Source: an uncultured Fidelibacterota bacterium
GTDB lineage: Bacteria; Fidelibacterota; Marinisomatia; SCGC-AAA003-L08; D37C17
Length of the DNA stretch: 7,914 bases
Reading direction: 5' to 3'
Assembly: GCA_913049525.1 (NCBI GenBank)
Contig: CAJWYZ010000060.1
Coordinates: 1-7,914, forward strand
Positions 1-6,510 of the stretch are shown one piece after another. Numbering within the stretch: the stretch's first letter is position 1; the number at the start of each line of letters is the position of its first letter. A program made the translations under genes and the position numbers. Below the pieces are notes generated by a model. It had not been told where the DNA came from. It saw nothing but the letters and a program-made list of their open reading frames with translations, and ran no database searches.

Positions 1-243
1 GTTTTTTCGGACCCCAATGCAAATGGTGTTTCCGTTACTCTGGGTTCCTGCGTAGAAATGGATTTCTCCAGCTCACTTCCCGGCGATTTAAATGATGACG
101 GACTGGTAAATGTATTAGATGTTGTGGTTCTAGTAAATATGGTCTTAGGGCTGGCTGGACAGAATCCCGCTGGTGATCTCAACAATGATGGCCTTATCAA
201 CGTTCTGGATGTAGTGATCTTAGTGAATATAATTTTGAGCTGA
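1..243 (+). CDS. C-terminal end of a dockerin-repeat protein (5' truncated)
   Basis: The frame is open from base 1 to the TGA at 241-243, giving the last 80 residues of a longer protein. An internal ATG at 58 is probably not the start, because coding continues upstream without a stop and no ribosome site precedes it. The visible part holds two tandem calcium-binding dockerin type I-like repeats, at about residues 28-50 and 58-80, each of the form GDLNxDGxxNVLDVVxLVNxxL. The D-x-N-x-D-G-x-x-N-x-x-D pattern matches an F-hand calcium loop. Such tails sit at the very C-terminus of large secreted or surface proteins in Marinimicrobia and related groups; whether they bind cohesins there or serve another sorting role is not known to me. 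The function of the missing N-terminal part cannot be judged from this window. Confidence 0.8.
   Translation, partial: VFSDPNANGVSVTLGSCVEMDFSSSLPGDLNDDGLVNVLDVVVLVNMVLGLAGQNPAGDLNNDGLINVLDVVILVNIILS
82..240 (+). repeat. Two dockerin-like coding repeats, 90-nt period
   Basis: The units start at 82 and 172 and each encode 23 residues, separated by a 7-residue linker (LAGQNPA). The protein copies differ at only a few positions (D/N, V/I, M/I), while the DNA copies differ at many third codon positions. This indicates an old, selected duplication rather than a recent one. The second unit ends directly at the stop codon. Confidence 0.75.
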
Positions 244-254
244 TAAACCCGAAT

Positions 255-1367
255 TTAGTTTAATATCTTTCTGAAAGCATCCATTAACTTCTGGATGCTT
301 TCTTTTTTAGCGGTTTCTCCCATAAGACCAATACGCCAGATTTTACCAGCCAAAGGACCCAATCCCCCACCAATTTCAATGCGATAATCATTAATTAATT
401 TCCCCCTCACATTTGCATCATCAACACCGGAGGGAATTTTAATAGCATTCAACATTGGGAGGCGAGCGCTTTCCTCAACGAATAATTCCAGACCCAAAGT
501 CTTTAATTCAGAGACCAACAGTTCATGCATATCCTTATGCCGCTGAATTACATTTTCCAACCCCTCTTCTAAAATAGAATAGCAGGCCTGATATAGTCCA
601 TAGAGCATATTGATTGGTGCCGTATGGTGATAGACCCGTGCATTGCCACTCCAATATTGGGTAATCATGCTAAGGTCTAAATACCAGTTGGGCACTTTGG
701 TTTTTCTATTGGTTAATTTTCCCACTGCCCTATCAGAAAAAGATACCGGTGATAATCCCGGTGGGCAAGAAAGACATTTCTGGGTACCACTGTAAAGGGC
801 ATCAATCTGCCACTCATCCATTTCAACCTCAATACCCCCCATGCTGGTAACACAATCAACCAGATACAGAGCCCCATTATTTTTCACCAATTTTCCAATT
901 TCAGCAACAGGGTTACATACTCCGGTTGAGGTTTCAGCATGGACAACTGCCACCAAATCATATTTCTTTTGAGCTAACTGCTCTCTTACAGAATCTAGAA
1001 TAACAGGTGTTCCCCACTCAAACTTTAGGCTGTCCACTTCTGCACCCAAACGGGTTGCTACATCTTCCATCCGCACACCAAATACGCCATTGATGAGAAC
1101 CAACACTCTATCTTCTGGCTCCACTAAATTAACGAAACAAGTCTCCATTCCTGCTGAACCTGTCCCCGAAATGGGAACTGTTAATTGGTTTTCTGTCTGA
1201 ATCAATTTTCTTATGTAGCTTTTAATATCATCCATTAGAGCGATAAACTCGGGATCTAAATGCCCCAAGGTTGGTTTTGCAAGGGCTTGGTAAACGGAAT
1301 CTGAAACACATGATGGCCCCGGACCCATTAATAGTGGCTTAACAATTGAATTTAATTTATTTTGCAT
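255..1367 (-). CDS. Alanine/serine-glyoxylate aminotransferase (class V, PLP)
   Basis: This 370-residue protein matches the length and pattern of the AGXT/serine-pyruvate aminotransferase family, which moves an amino group from alanine or serine to glyoxylate to give glycine. Visible landmarks are the N-terminal LLMGPGPS substrate-side motif (12-19), the PLP-binding Asp171 in LVDCVTSMGG, the Schiff-base Lys197 in LYSGTQKCL, the RVYHHTAP segment (244-251), and Arg345 in KIWRIGLMG, which in the human enzyme's equivalent binds the substrate carboxylate. It is cytoplasmic, with no signal peptide. The ATG is 7 nt after the TGA of the upstream regulator gene, with a weak GAG ribosome site overlapping that stop, so translation is probably coupled. 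Its position beside aceB-aceA favours glyoxylate as acceptor. Exact donor preference cannot be read from sequence; other class V members such as phosphoserine or purine-catabolic transaminases are less likely given the motifs. Confidence 0.88.
   Translation of the reverse strand: MQNKLNSIVKPLLMGPGPSCVSDSVYQALAKPTLGHLDPEFIALMDDIKSYIRKLIQTENQLTVPISGTGSAGMETCFVNLVEPEDRVLVLINGVFGVRMEDVATRLGAEVDSLKFEWGTPVILDSVREQLAQKKYDLVAVVHAETSTGVCNPVAEIGKLVKNNGALYLVDCVTSMGGIEVEMDEWQIDALYSGTQKCLSCPPGLSPVSFSDRAVGKLTNRKTKVPNWYLDLSMITQYWSGNARVYHHTAPINMLYGLYQACYSILEEGLENVIQRHKDMHELLVSELKTLGLELFVEESARLPMLNAIKIPSGVDDANVRGKLINDYRIEIGGGLGPLAGKIWRIGLMGETAKKESIQKLMDAFRKILN
273..308 (+). terminator. Intrinsic terminator of the dockerin gene, inside the convergent CDS
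   Basis: A perfect 10-bp inverted repeat, GAAAGCATCC (273-282) and GGATGCTTTC (293-302), encloses a 10-nt loop and is followed by six T (303-308) on the + strand. It lies 29 nt after the dockerin gene's stop. The T-run follows the stem only in the rightward direction, so it should stop + strand transcripts. The same bases encode residues 354-363 of the leftward aminotransferase. Confidence 0.7.
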
Positions 1368-1374
1368 AATTATC

Positions 1375-2949
1375 TCATTTTAATTCGGTTAATACTTCTT
1401 GTTTTATTTCATTCAGCCAGGAGACTTTTTTTCTACGCTTTGGCTGATTTTCGCAATGCTTGTCTTTAGGACAATTGCTACTTCTGGGACATATAATTTG
1501 AACCGGATTTTTTAAGCCCTCAGCCACCCATGAAATATTCAATATTTTGGCAACCAAATTTATCGATTCTCTGGCTTCCTGTGGGATTAATTTATCATGA
1601 CCCTTATTAAAACACGCATCCCTGATTAGTTCACAAATTCCCTGGGTATTTATTCCTTGATTCTCTAAAGCTGGCATGAGATCAATCCCGGTGGAAATCA
1701 CATGTGAATTATTGGCGGCATCATAAACACGTTGCGATACACAGGCATATAATCTCAAGTCATTTCCTGATATGAGCAGAGATATCTGGTGGAGTGGCTT
1801 CTGTTTCTTGGAATTATCTAACAGTCGAAATACAGCCCATTGTCGGCATGGATCCATCCCCATTCGCATGTTCCCCCAGGGCATAGGTATTCCGTTTCCT
1901 CTATAAACTGCTCGGAGAAATCCCGGCTGGAAAGCATCAAAATAATGCCAATGCTTATAAGGAGAAACAGAGGTCATTCGACGCATATACACACCAGCAG
2001 TAATGTCAATCTTTTCAAAGGCATGAATATGATGGGCTTCCCGCGCCAAATAATGTCGAAAAGGTAAGCGTGGACATAAAAGAGCCCCAGCAAAAAAACT
2101 ACACTCAAAATTTCGCCAGGCATATAAAATATCAGATTGACTCACTTTATCATCGGACTGACTATCCGGTTGTGGTGAACCCCCTAATTCTCCTCCAGTA
2201 GCATGACTGGAGACTAATCCATCACCATTATGCAATACTTTATGCCCCAGATAAGCAGATAAATCATATTTCATGCGGCGAGGTTCTTGCTCCAATTGCC
2301 TGTTTAATACTACCGTATGAGGAGGTTCAAAAAATGATCTGAATAGTGTTCGGATTTTATGCCCGGAATCATTTTCTGTCACAAATGGAGGACGATCAAA
2401 GTACTTCACCTTTAATCCCACTTTTTTATAGAGATCTAAAATATCCCTGATACTTAGGGGAAATCTTTTCCGTCCAATTTCTTCCGCAGCCCGTTCGATG
2501 TCAGGAAACTGATTCTGATGTTTTTCCTGGTATGAACGAATGAGAATATGGGCAAACTGTCGACCATTTGTTCCTGTTTGTGATAATAAATCAGGAATTG
2601 AAGTCTGCAATAAATTATCGGAGAATAGGAATTTAGGCTCCAATGAAAAGGACTGAACAGCTCCACCTGTTTTTTCCATTTTGGGTATTTTTACAGTCAA
2701 GTTATCATCTAAAAACCAATTGATATCTTTTTGAAATATTTCAGCAAATAATTTTAACAATTCTTCAGAAGGTATGCGTTTTCCTGTCTCAATCAAAGAG
2801 ATGTATGATACAGACGGCGCTGCTCTGGCATCAATTTGAATACAGCGAACAGATAAATCTTCTAAAGTTAATCCACTCTGCTTTCTGAGTGAGCGAACTT
2901 TAGACCCTAAAAAATGCGCCTTTCTGGCTATTGATGAAGATATTTCCAT
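1375..2949 (-). CDS. RamB/ScfR-type XRE regulator with ImmA/IrrE-like domain
   Basis: This 524-residue protein begins with an XRE helix-turn-helix (about 15-75; recognition region YISLIETGKRIPSEELLKLF). A degenerate ImmA/IrrE (DUF955) region follows at about 155-300, then a DUF2083-like C-terminal half. The family includes RamB, which controls aceA and aceB in corynebacteria and mycobacteria, and other short-chain fatty-acid regulators. The metalloprotease motif HExxH is lost: the matching place reads AYLGH (232-236), so cleavage activity is unlikely. Cys487, Cys493 and Cys499 form a CPRSSNCPKDKHC cluster near the C-terminus that could bind metal or sense redox. A polar linker (about 250-272) separates the domains. 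It is divergent from aceBA, as ramB is located close to icl1 in Mycobacterium tuberculosis, and cotranscribed with the aminotransferase. No Shine-Dalgarno precedes the ATG; the tandem repeats begin 4 nt upstream. Whether it represses or activates, and its effector, are not visible. Confidence 0.8.
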   Translation of the reverse strand: MEISSSIARKAHFLGSKVRSLRKQSGLTLEDLSVRCIQIDARAAPSVSYISLIETGKRIPSEELLKLFAEIFQKDINWFLDDNLTVKIPKMEKTGGAVQSFSLEPKFLFSDNLLQTSIPDLLSQTGTNGRQFAHILIRSYQEKHQNQFPDIERAAEEIGRKRFPLSIRDILDLYKKVGLKVKYFDRPPFVTENDSGHKIRTLFRSFFEPPHTVVLNRQLEQEPRRMKYDLSAYLGHKVLHNGDGLVSSHATGGELGGSPQPDSQSDDKVSQSDILYAWRNFECSFFAGALLCPRLPFRHYLAREAHHIHAFEKIDITAGVYMRRMTSVSPYKHWHYFDAFQPGFLRAVYRGNGIPMPWGNMRMGMDPCRQWAVFRLLDNSKKQKPLHQISLLISGNDLRLYACVSQRVYDAANNSHVISTGIDLMPALENQGINTQGICELIRDACFNKGHDKLIPQEARESINLVAKILNISWVAEGLKNPVQIICPRSSNCPKDKHCENQPKRRKKVSWLNEIKQEVLTELK

Positions 2950-2952
2950 AGT

Positions 2953-2994
2953 TTGTAAAATTTACATTGTAAAATTTCTATTGTAAAATTTACC
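2953..2994. repeat. Three tandem 14-bp repeats, putative operator array
   Basis: TTGTAAAATTT occurs three times, at 2953-2963, 2967-2977 and 2981-2991, at an exact 14-bp period. The first copy sits in a perfect odd palindrome, TGTAAA-A-TTTACA (2954-2966); the third keeps GTAAA-A-TTTAC; the second is degenerate on its right arm. The array lies in the aceB/regulator divergent region and starts 4 bp from the regulator's start codon. Read leftward, copies 2 and 3 each contain TACAAT, close to a -10 element, so a bound protein would cover the regulator's own promoter. TTTGTAAA (2952-2959) is one base from TTTGCAAA, part of the described RamB consensus. Binding by the adjacent regulator is inferred. 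Confidence 0.7.
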
Positions 2995-3010
2995 TAGATT
3001 TATTTATTAA
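2981..3010 (+). promoter_or_regulatory. Possible aceB-aceA promoter
   Basis: TTGTAA (2981-2986) and TATTAA (3005-3010) are separated by 18 bp and resemble sigma-70 -35 and -10 boxes. The -35-like element lies inside the third operator repeat, which would suit regulation by occlusion. The region is so AT-rich that other assignments are possible, including TAGATTTA (2995-3002), which resembles the Bacteroidetes -7 element TAnnTTTG. Confidence 0.3.
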
Positions 3011-3020
3011 ATCACAGTAC

Positions 3021-3046
3021 TTTTTCTACCCCGAATGGGGGAAAAA
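3021..3046 (+). other. Imperfect hairpin in the aceB leader
   Basis: TTTTTC (3021-3026) and CCCC (3029-3032) pair with GGGG (3037-3040) and GAAAAA (3041-3046), leaving a GAAT loop and a two-base TA bulge. It sits between the putative promoter and the aceB ribosome site without covering the latter. It could be a leader RNA structure or a second protein site. It also places the upstream ATG at 3035 inside the loop and stem, which disfavours that ATG as a start. Confidence 0.4.
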
Positions 3047-3055
3047 CTATTATAT

Positions 3056-3060
3056 AAGGA
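3056..3060 (+). promoter_or_regulatory. Ribosome binding site of aceB
   Basis: AAGGA lies 7 nt before the ATG at 3068. The in-frame ATG at 3035 has no such site and would add 11 residues not expected in malate synthase A. This decides the start. Confidence 0.75.
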
Positions 3061-3070
3061 TTTTACAATG
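3060..3070 (-). repeat. Inverted fourth copy of the operator sequence over the aceB start
   Basis: ATTTTACAATG (3060-3070) is the exact reverse complement of CATTGTAAAAT at 2965-2975, which spans the left edge of the second tandem repeat. It runs from the last base of the ribosome site through the aceB start codon. It lacks the right arm of the palindrome, so it would be a half site. Confidence 0.45.
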
Positions 3071-4666
3071 GAAGATATTCACACAGCCACTCAAGAGTCA
3101 GTAAACATTATCGGAACAATAAGCGATTCTTTTGCTGAAATATTAACAGATGAAGCTCTGCAATTTGTAGTTAGACTTCATAGAAATTTTAATCCAACTC
3201 GATTGGAGTTATTAGAAAATCGTCAAACTCGTCAAGCAGAATTGGATGCTGGCAATCGCCCAAATTTTTTGGCAGACACCGAAGCCATTCGCTCCGGCAA
3301 CTGGAGAATAACTCCTGTTCCTGCTGACCTTCAAGATCGTAGGGTGGAAATTACTGGTCCCGTTGACCGCAAGATGATTATCAATGCATTAAATAGTGGT
3401 GTGAAGGTCTTCATGGCAGATATTGAAGATTCTAACTCCCCTACTTGGGATAATATTATTAATGGTCAAATTAATTTGAGAGATGCAGTTAATAAAACTA
3501 TCAATTTTACAAACACTAATGGTAAGCATTATGAGCTGAACGAAAATCCTGCCACATTGATGGTGCGCCCCAGGGGTTGGCATTTGGTTGAGAAACATAT
3601 AATGGTAGATGGTAAGCCAATATCTGCCAGCATTTTTGATTTTGCCATGTATTTTTTCCACAATGTAAATTCCCTAAAAGCCAACGGTACCGGTCCTTAT
3701 TTTTATTTGCCTAAACTGGAAAGTCATTTAGAAGCCCGATTATGGAATGATATTTTCAATATGGCTCAAGATGAATTAGATATTCCTAGTGGTACCATTA
3801 AAGCAACGGTACTCATTGAAACCATATTGGCCGCCTTTGAAATGGATGAAATCCTCTATGAATTACGAGAGCATTCTGCGGGGCTTAATTGTGGTAGATG
3901 GGATTATATTTTCAGCTTCATTAAAAAATTCCGCAATCATGCTGACTATGTTTTGCCTGACCGTTCTGAAATTACCATGGATCGCCATTTTTTGAAATCT
4001 TACGTGGATTTATTAGTTCAGACCTGTCATAAAAGGGGCGCTCATGCTATGGGTGGAATGGCAGCACAAATCCCAATTAAAAATGATGCTGATGCCAATC
4101 ACAAAGCCATGAATAAAGTGAAAGAGGATAAAGAACGGGAAGCACAGGCCGGACACGATGGTACCTGGGTGGCTCATCCAGGTCTATCTCCCATCGCTCT
4201 GGAAGCATTCAATTCTGTCATGCCTGAACCCAATCAATTGCATAATCTTCGGGAAGATGTGACTATTTCTGCTGATGATTTGCTGCAAGTTCCATCAGGG
4301 ACTATCACAGAAAATGGAGTGAGAGCAAACATTCGAGTGGGCATTCAATATGTAGAAGCATGGCTCTGTGGCAATGGATGTGTACCACTTTACCATCTCA
4401 TGGAAGATGCGGCTACTGCCGAAATATCTCGCGCACAACTTTGGCAATGGATCAAGCATGAAGCCACAATAAATGATGGATCTCCCATTACAAATGAACG
4501 CTTCCAACTTTGGCTAAAAGAAGAATTGGATGGCATTCAATCTGAAGTTGGCATAGATAGATTTGAGCAGGGAAAATTTAAGGAAGCATCTCAATTGTTT
4601 AGTGAAATGATTACCAAAAATGAATTTGATGAATTTTTAACTATACCTGCATACCAATATATTTAA
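3068..4666 (+). CDS. aceB: Malate synthase A
   Basis: Malate synthase condenses glyoxylate with acetyl-CoA to give malate, the second step of the glyoxylate shunt, in the cytoplasm. From the ATG at 3068 the protein is 532 residues, almost the length of E. coli AceB (533). Family marks in order are FMADIEDSNSPTWDN (about 115-129), VRPRGWHL with Arg167 at the place of the catalytic arginine, FYLPKLESHLEARLWNDIF, the malate synthase signature REHSAGLNCGRWDYIF (267-282), GGMAAQIPIKND, and MEDAATAEISR with Asp447 at the place of the catalytic base. All expected active-site positions appear intact. It is the first gene of an aceB-aceA operon, with aceA starting 15 nt after its TAA. It is divergent from a RamB-like regulator, and a repeat array sits in the shared promoter region. 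Confidence 0.95.
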   Translation: MEDIHTATQESVNIIGTISDSFAEILTDEALQFVVRLHRNFNPTRLELLENRQTRQAELDAGNRPNFLADTEAIRSGNWRITPVPADLQDRRVEITGPVDRKMIINALNSGVKVFMADIEDSNSPTWDNIINGQINLRDAVNKTINFTNTNGKHYELNENPATLMVRPRGWHLVEKHIMVDGKPISASIFDFAMYFFHNVNSLKANGTGPYFYLPKLESHLEARLWNDIFNMAQDELDIPSGTIKATVLIETILAAFEMDEILYELREHSAGLNCGRWDYIFSFIKKFRNHADYVLPDRSEITMDRHFLKSYVDLLVQTCHKRGAHAMGGMAAQIPIKNDADANHKAMNKVKEDKEREAQAGHDGTWVAHPGLSPIALEAFNSVMPEPNQLHNLREDVTISADDLLQVPSGTITENGVRANIRVGIQYVEAWLCGNGCVPLYHLMEDAATAEISRAQLWQWIKHEATINDGSPITNERFQLWLKEELDGIQSEVGIDRFEQGKFKEASQLFSEMITKNEFDEFLTIPAYQYI

Positions 4667-4668
4667 TT

Positions 4669-4674
4669 GAAGGA
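4669..4674 (+). promoter_or_regulatory. Ribosome binding site of aceA
   Basis: GAAGGA lies 7 nt before the ATG at 4682 and starts 2 nt after the aceB stop. A TTG at 4667 is in frame but sits on top of this site, so ATG 4682 is chosen. Confidence 0.75.
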
Positions 4675-4681
4675 AATAAAA

Positions 4682-6367
4682 ATGACACCTGAAAATCAAG
4701 AAAAACAAGTCGAACAAGAGTGGAGTGCTAATTCTTCATTGAACGGAATTAACACACAAAATTCTGATGAACAAATCATTAACCTAAAATCATACTCCAA
4801 AAGTATTGAACAAATTACAGGACTTCGCAAGAAGCATTCCGGAAAATGGAATGCCATTAACCCAAATTCTGTGGCTAGAATGCGATCCCAAAACCGGTTT
4901 AAAACCGGTATAGATATTGCTAAATATACTTCCTCAATTATGAGAGCAGATATGGATGCTTATGATAACGACACCACAAAATATACACAGTCATTAGGAT
5001 GCTGGCACGGATTTATTGGTCAGCAAAAAATGATTTCAATTAAAAAGCATTTCGGTACAAATAAAAGAAACTATTTATACCTTTCTGGATGGATGGTGGC
5101 AGCACTTCGATCTGAATTCGGTCCACTTCCTGACCAATCAATGCATGAAAAAACTTCTGTAGCAAGTTTAATAAACGAACTTTATACATTTTTACGACAA
5201 GCTGATGCAAGAGAATTAGGTGGTTTATTTAAAGAATTAGATGCAGCTGAAGGAGAGGCAATAAAAGCGGTTCAAGAGAAAATTGATAATTTTGAGACAC
5301 ATATTGTTCCAATCATTGCAGATATCGATGCCGGCTTCGGGAATGCTGAAGCTACATACTTGATGGCAAAACAAATGATTGAAGCGGGTGCTTGCTGTAT
5401 CCAAATTGAAAATCAAGTTTCTGATGAGAAGCAATGTGGTCATCAAGATGGAAAAGTAACCGTACCTCATGCTGACTTTTTAGCCAAAATCAATGCGGTT
5501 CGTTATGCATTCTTAGAACTTGGGGTTGATGATGGAGTCATCGTTGCAAGAACAGATTCATTGGGTGCTGGTCTAACAAAACAGATCGCAGTAACCCATA
5601 ACGTTGGTGATTTAGGAGACCAATATAATTCTTTCTTAGATGTTGATGAAGTAACCACTGACAACATGAATCATGGTGATGTAGTAATTAATCATCATGG
5701 TAAATTAGTTCGCCCTAAACGATTACCAAGTAATCTATACCGATTCAAAAAAGACACCGGTGTAGCTAGATGTATTCTCGATTCCATAACCAGTTTACAA
5801 AATGGTGCGGATCTTATTTGGATTGAAACTGAAAAACCTCACATCGGGCAAATCGGGGCTATGATGGATGAAGTAAGGAAAGTTGTTCCCAATGCAAAAC
5901 TGGTATATAACAATAGTCCATCATTTAACTGGACTTTAAACTTCCGTCAACAAGTTTTTGATAAAATGGATGAAGATGGAGTTGATACTTCAGCTTACAT
6001 ACGAGAAGCTCTTATGGATGAAAAATATGATGATACTGAACTGGGTAGAGAAGCTGATGAAAAAATTCGTACTTTCCAATCTGATGCAGCAAGAGAAGCG
6101 GGAATTTTCCATCATTTAATCACCCTGCCTACTTACCATACTGCGGCTTTATCTACTGACAACTTAGCGAAAGAATATTTTGGTGATAAAGGAATGCTTG
6201 GCTATGTTCAAGGTGTTCAACGAAAAGAAATTAGGCAAGGCATCGCATGTGTTAAACACCAAAATATGGCGGGATCAGATATGGGAGATGACCATAAAGA
6301 GTATTTTGCTGGAGAAGCCGCACTTAAAGCATCTGGTAATGATAACACGATGAATCAATTTGATTAA
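4682..6367 (+). CDS. aceA: Isocitrate lyase, long form
   Basis: Isocitrate lyase splits isocitrate into succinate and glyoxylate, the first step of the glyoxylate shunt. The protein has 561 residues, longer than E. coli AceA (434) and closer to the roughly 530-residue Pseudomonas-type family, which it resembles along its length. Marks include INPNSVARMRSQNRFKTG near 59-76, SLGCWHGFIGQQ, GWMVAALRSEFGPLPDQSMH, ADIDAGFGNAEATY (213-226) with metal-binding acidic residues, the active-site loop KQCGH (250-254) with catalytic Cys252, YNNSPSFNWTLNFRQQVF, and the tail KASGNDNTMNQFD. KQCGH in place of E. coli KKCGH is, as I recall, normal for this long subfamily. The first 30 or so residues are an extra Gln/Asn/Glu-rich stretch of low complexity. 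It is cotranscribed with aceB and followed by a terminator. Confidence 0.95.
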   Translation: MTPENQEKQVEQEWSANSSLNGINTQNSDEQIINLKSYSKSIEQITGLRKKHSGKWNAINPNSVARMRSQNRFKTGIDIAKYTSSIMRADMDAYDNDTTKYTQSLGCWHGFIGQQKMISIKKHFGTNKRNYLYLSGWMVAALRSEFGPLPDQSMHEKTSVASLINELYTFLRQADARELGGLFKELDAAEGEAIKAVQEKIDNFETHIVPIIADIDAGFGNAEATYLMAKQMIEAGACCIQIENQVSDEKQCGHQDGKVTVPHADFLAKINAVRYAFLELGVDDGVIVARTDSLGAGLTKQIAVTHNVGDLGDQYNSFLDVDEVTTDNMNHGDVVINHHGKLVRPKRLPSNLYRFKKDTGVARCILDSITSLQNGADLIWIETEKPHIGQIGAMMDEVRKVVPNAKLVYNNSPSFNWTLNFRQQVFDKMDEDGVDTSAYIREALMDEKYDDTELGREADEKIRTFQSDAAREAGIFHHLITLPTYHTAALSTDNLAKEYFGDKGMLGYVQGVQRKEIRQGIACVKHQNMAGSDMGDDHKEYFAGEAALKASGNDNTMNQFD

Positions 6368-6414
6368 AACTTGGTAGTAAGAGTTCTTTCAGTAATCTTC
6401 TTGTTGTTTCCAAG

Positions 6415-6447
6415 GCCAGTATAACAAAATGTTTTGCTGGCTTTTTT
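6415..6447 (+). terminator. Intrinsic terminator after aceA
   Basis: GCCAG (6415-6419) pairs with CTGGC (6437-6441). An inner CAAA (6425-6428) pairs with TTTG (6433-6436) around a four-base loop, with a 5-nt bulge (TATAA) on the left side. Six T (6442-6447) follow. It lies 47 nt after the aceA stop and should end the aceBA transcript. Confidence 0.65.
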
Positions 6448-6472
6448 ATTACTAAGCATAAATAGTTATACC

Positions 6473-6491
6473 TATTCTAAATTCTAGAATA
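6473..6491. other. 7-bp inverted repeat before the rraA-like gene
   Basis: TATTCTA (6473-6479) and TAGAATA (6485-6491) flank AATTC. The repeat ends 4 nt before the AAGGAG ribosome site (6496-6501) of the next gene. It could be an operator or a small leader hairpin, but with arms this AT-rich it may be chance. No clear promoter is visible, though one is expected between the terminator and 6496. Confidence 0.3.
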
Positions 6492-6510
6492 TTATAAGGA
6501 GTTAATATTA

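Noticed and set aside
58..243. A complete small dockerin gene starting at ATG 58
   Set aside because: The frame is open to the window edge and no ribosome site precedes the ATG, so this is the tail of a larger gene.
1840..2067. Other open frames opposite or inside the main genes (for example 1840-2067 +, 3389-3661 -, 5237-5470 -)
   Set aside because: They lie wholly within well-supported genes in other frames and show no recognisable domain.
2950..3020. CRISPR-like array
   Set aside because: The repeats are only 11-14 bp with almost no spacer, too short for CRISPR; an operator array fits better.
3035..3067. Longer aceB start at ATG 3035
   Set aside because: It has no ribosome site, lies in a hairpin, and adds residues beyond the usual family length; ATG 3068 has AAGGA at 7 nt.
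4667..4681. TTG start for aceA at 4667
   Set aside because: It overlaps the ribosome site GAAGGA that serves ATG 4682.
4890..4911. AAACCGGT-type direct and inverted repeats inside aceA
   Set aside because: They fall in conserved codons for NRFKTGID and are explained by the protein sequence.
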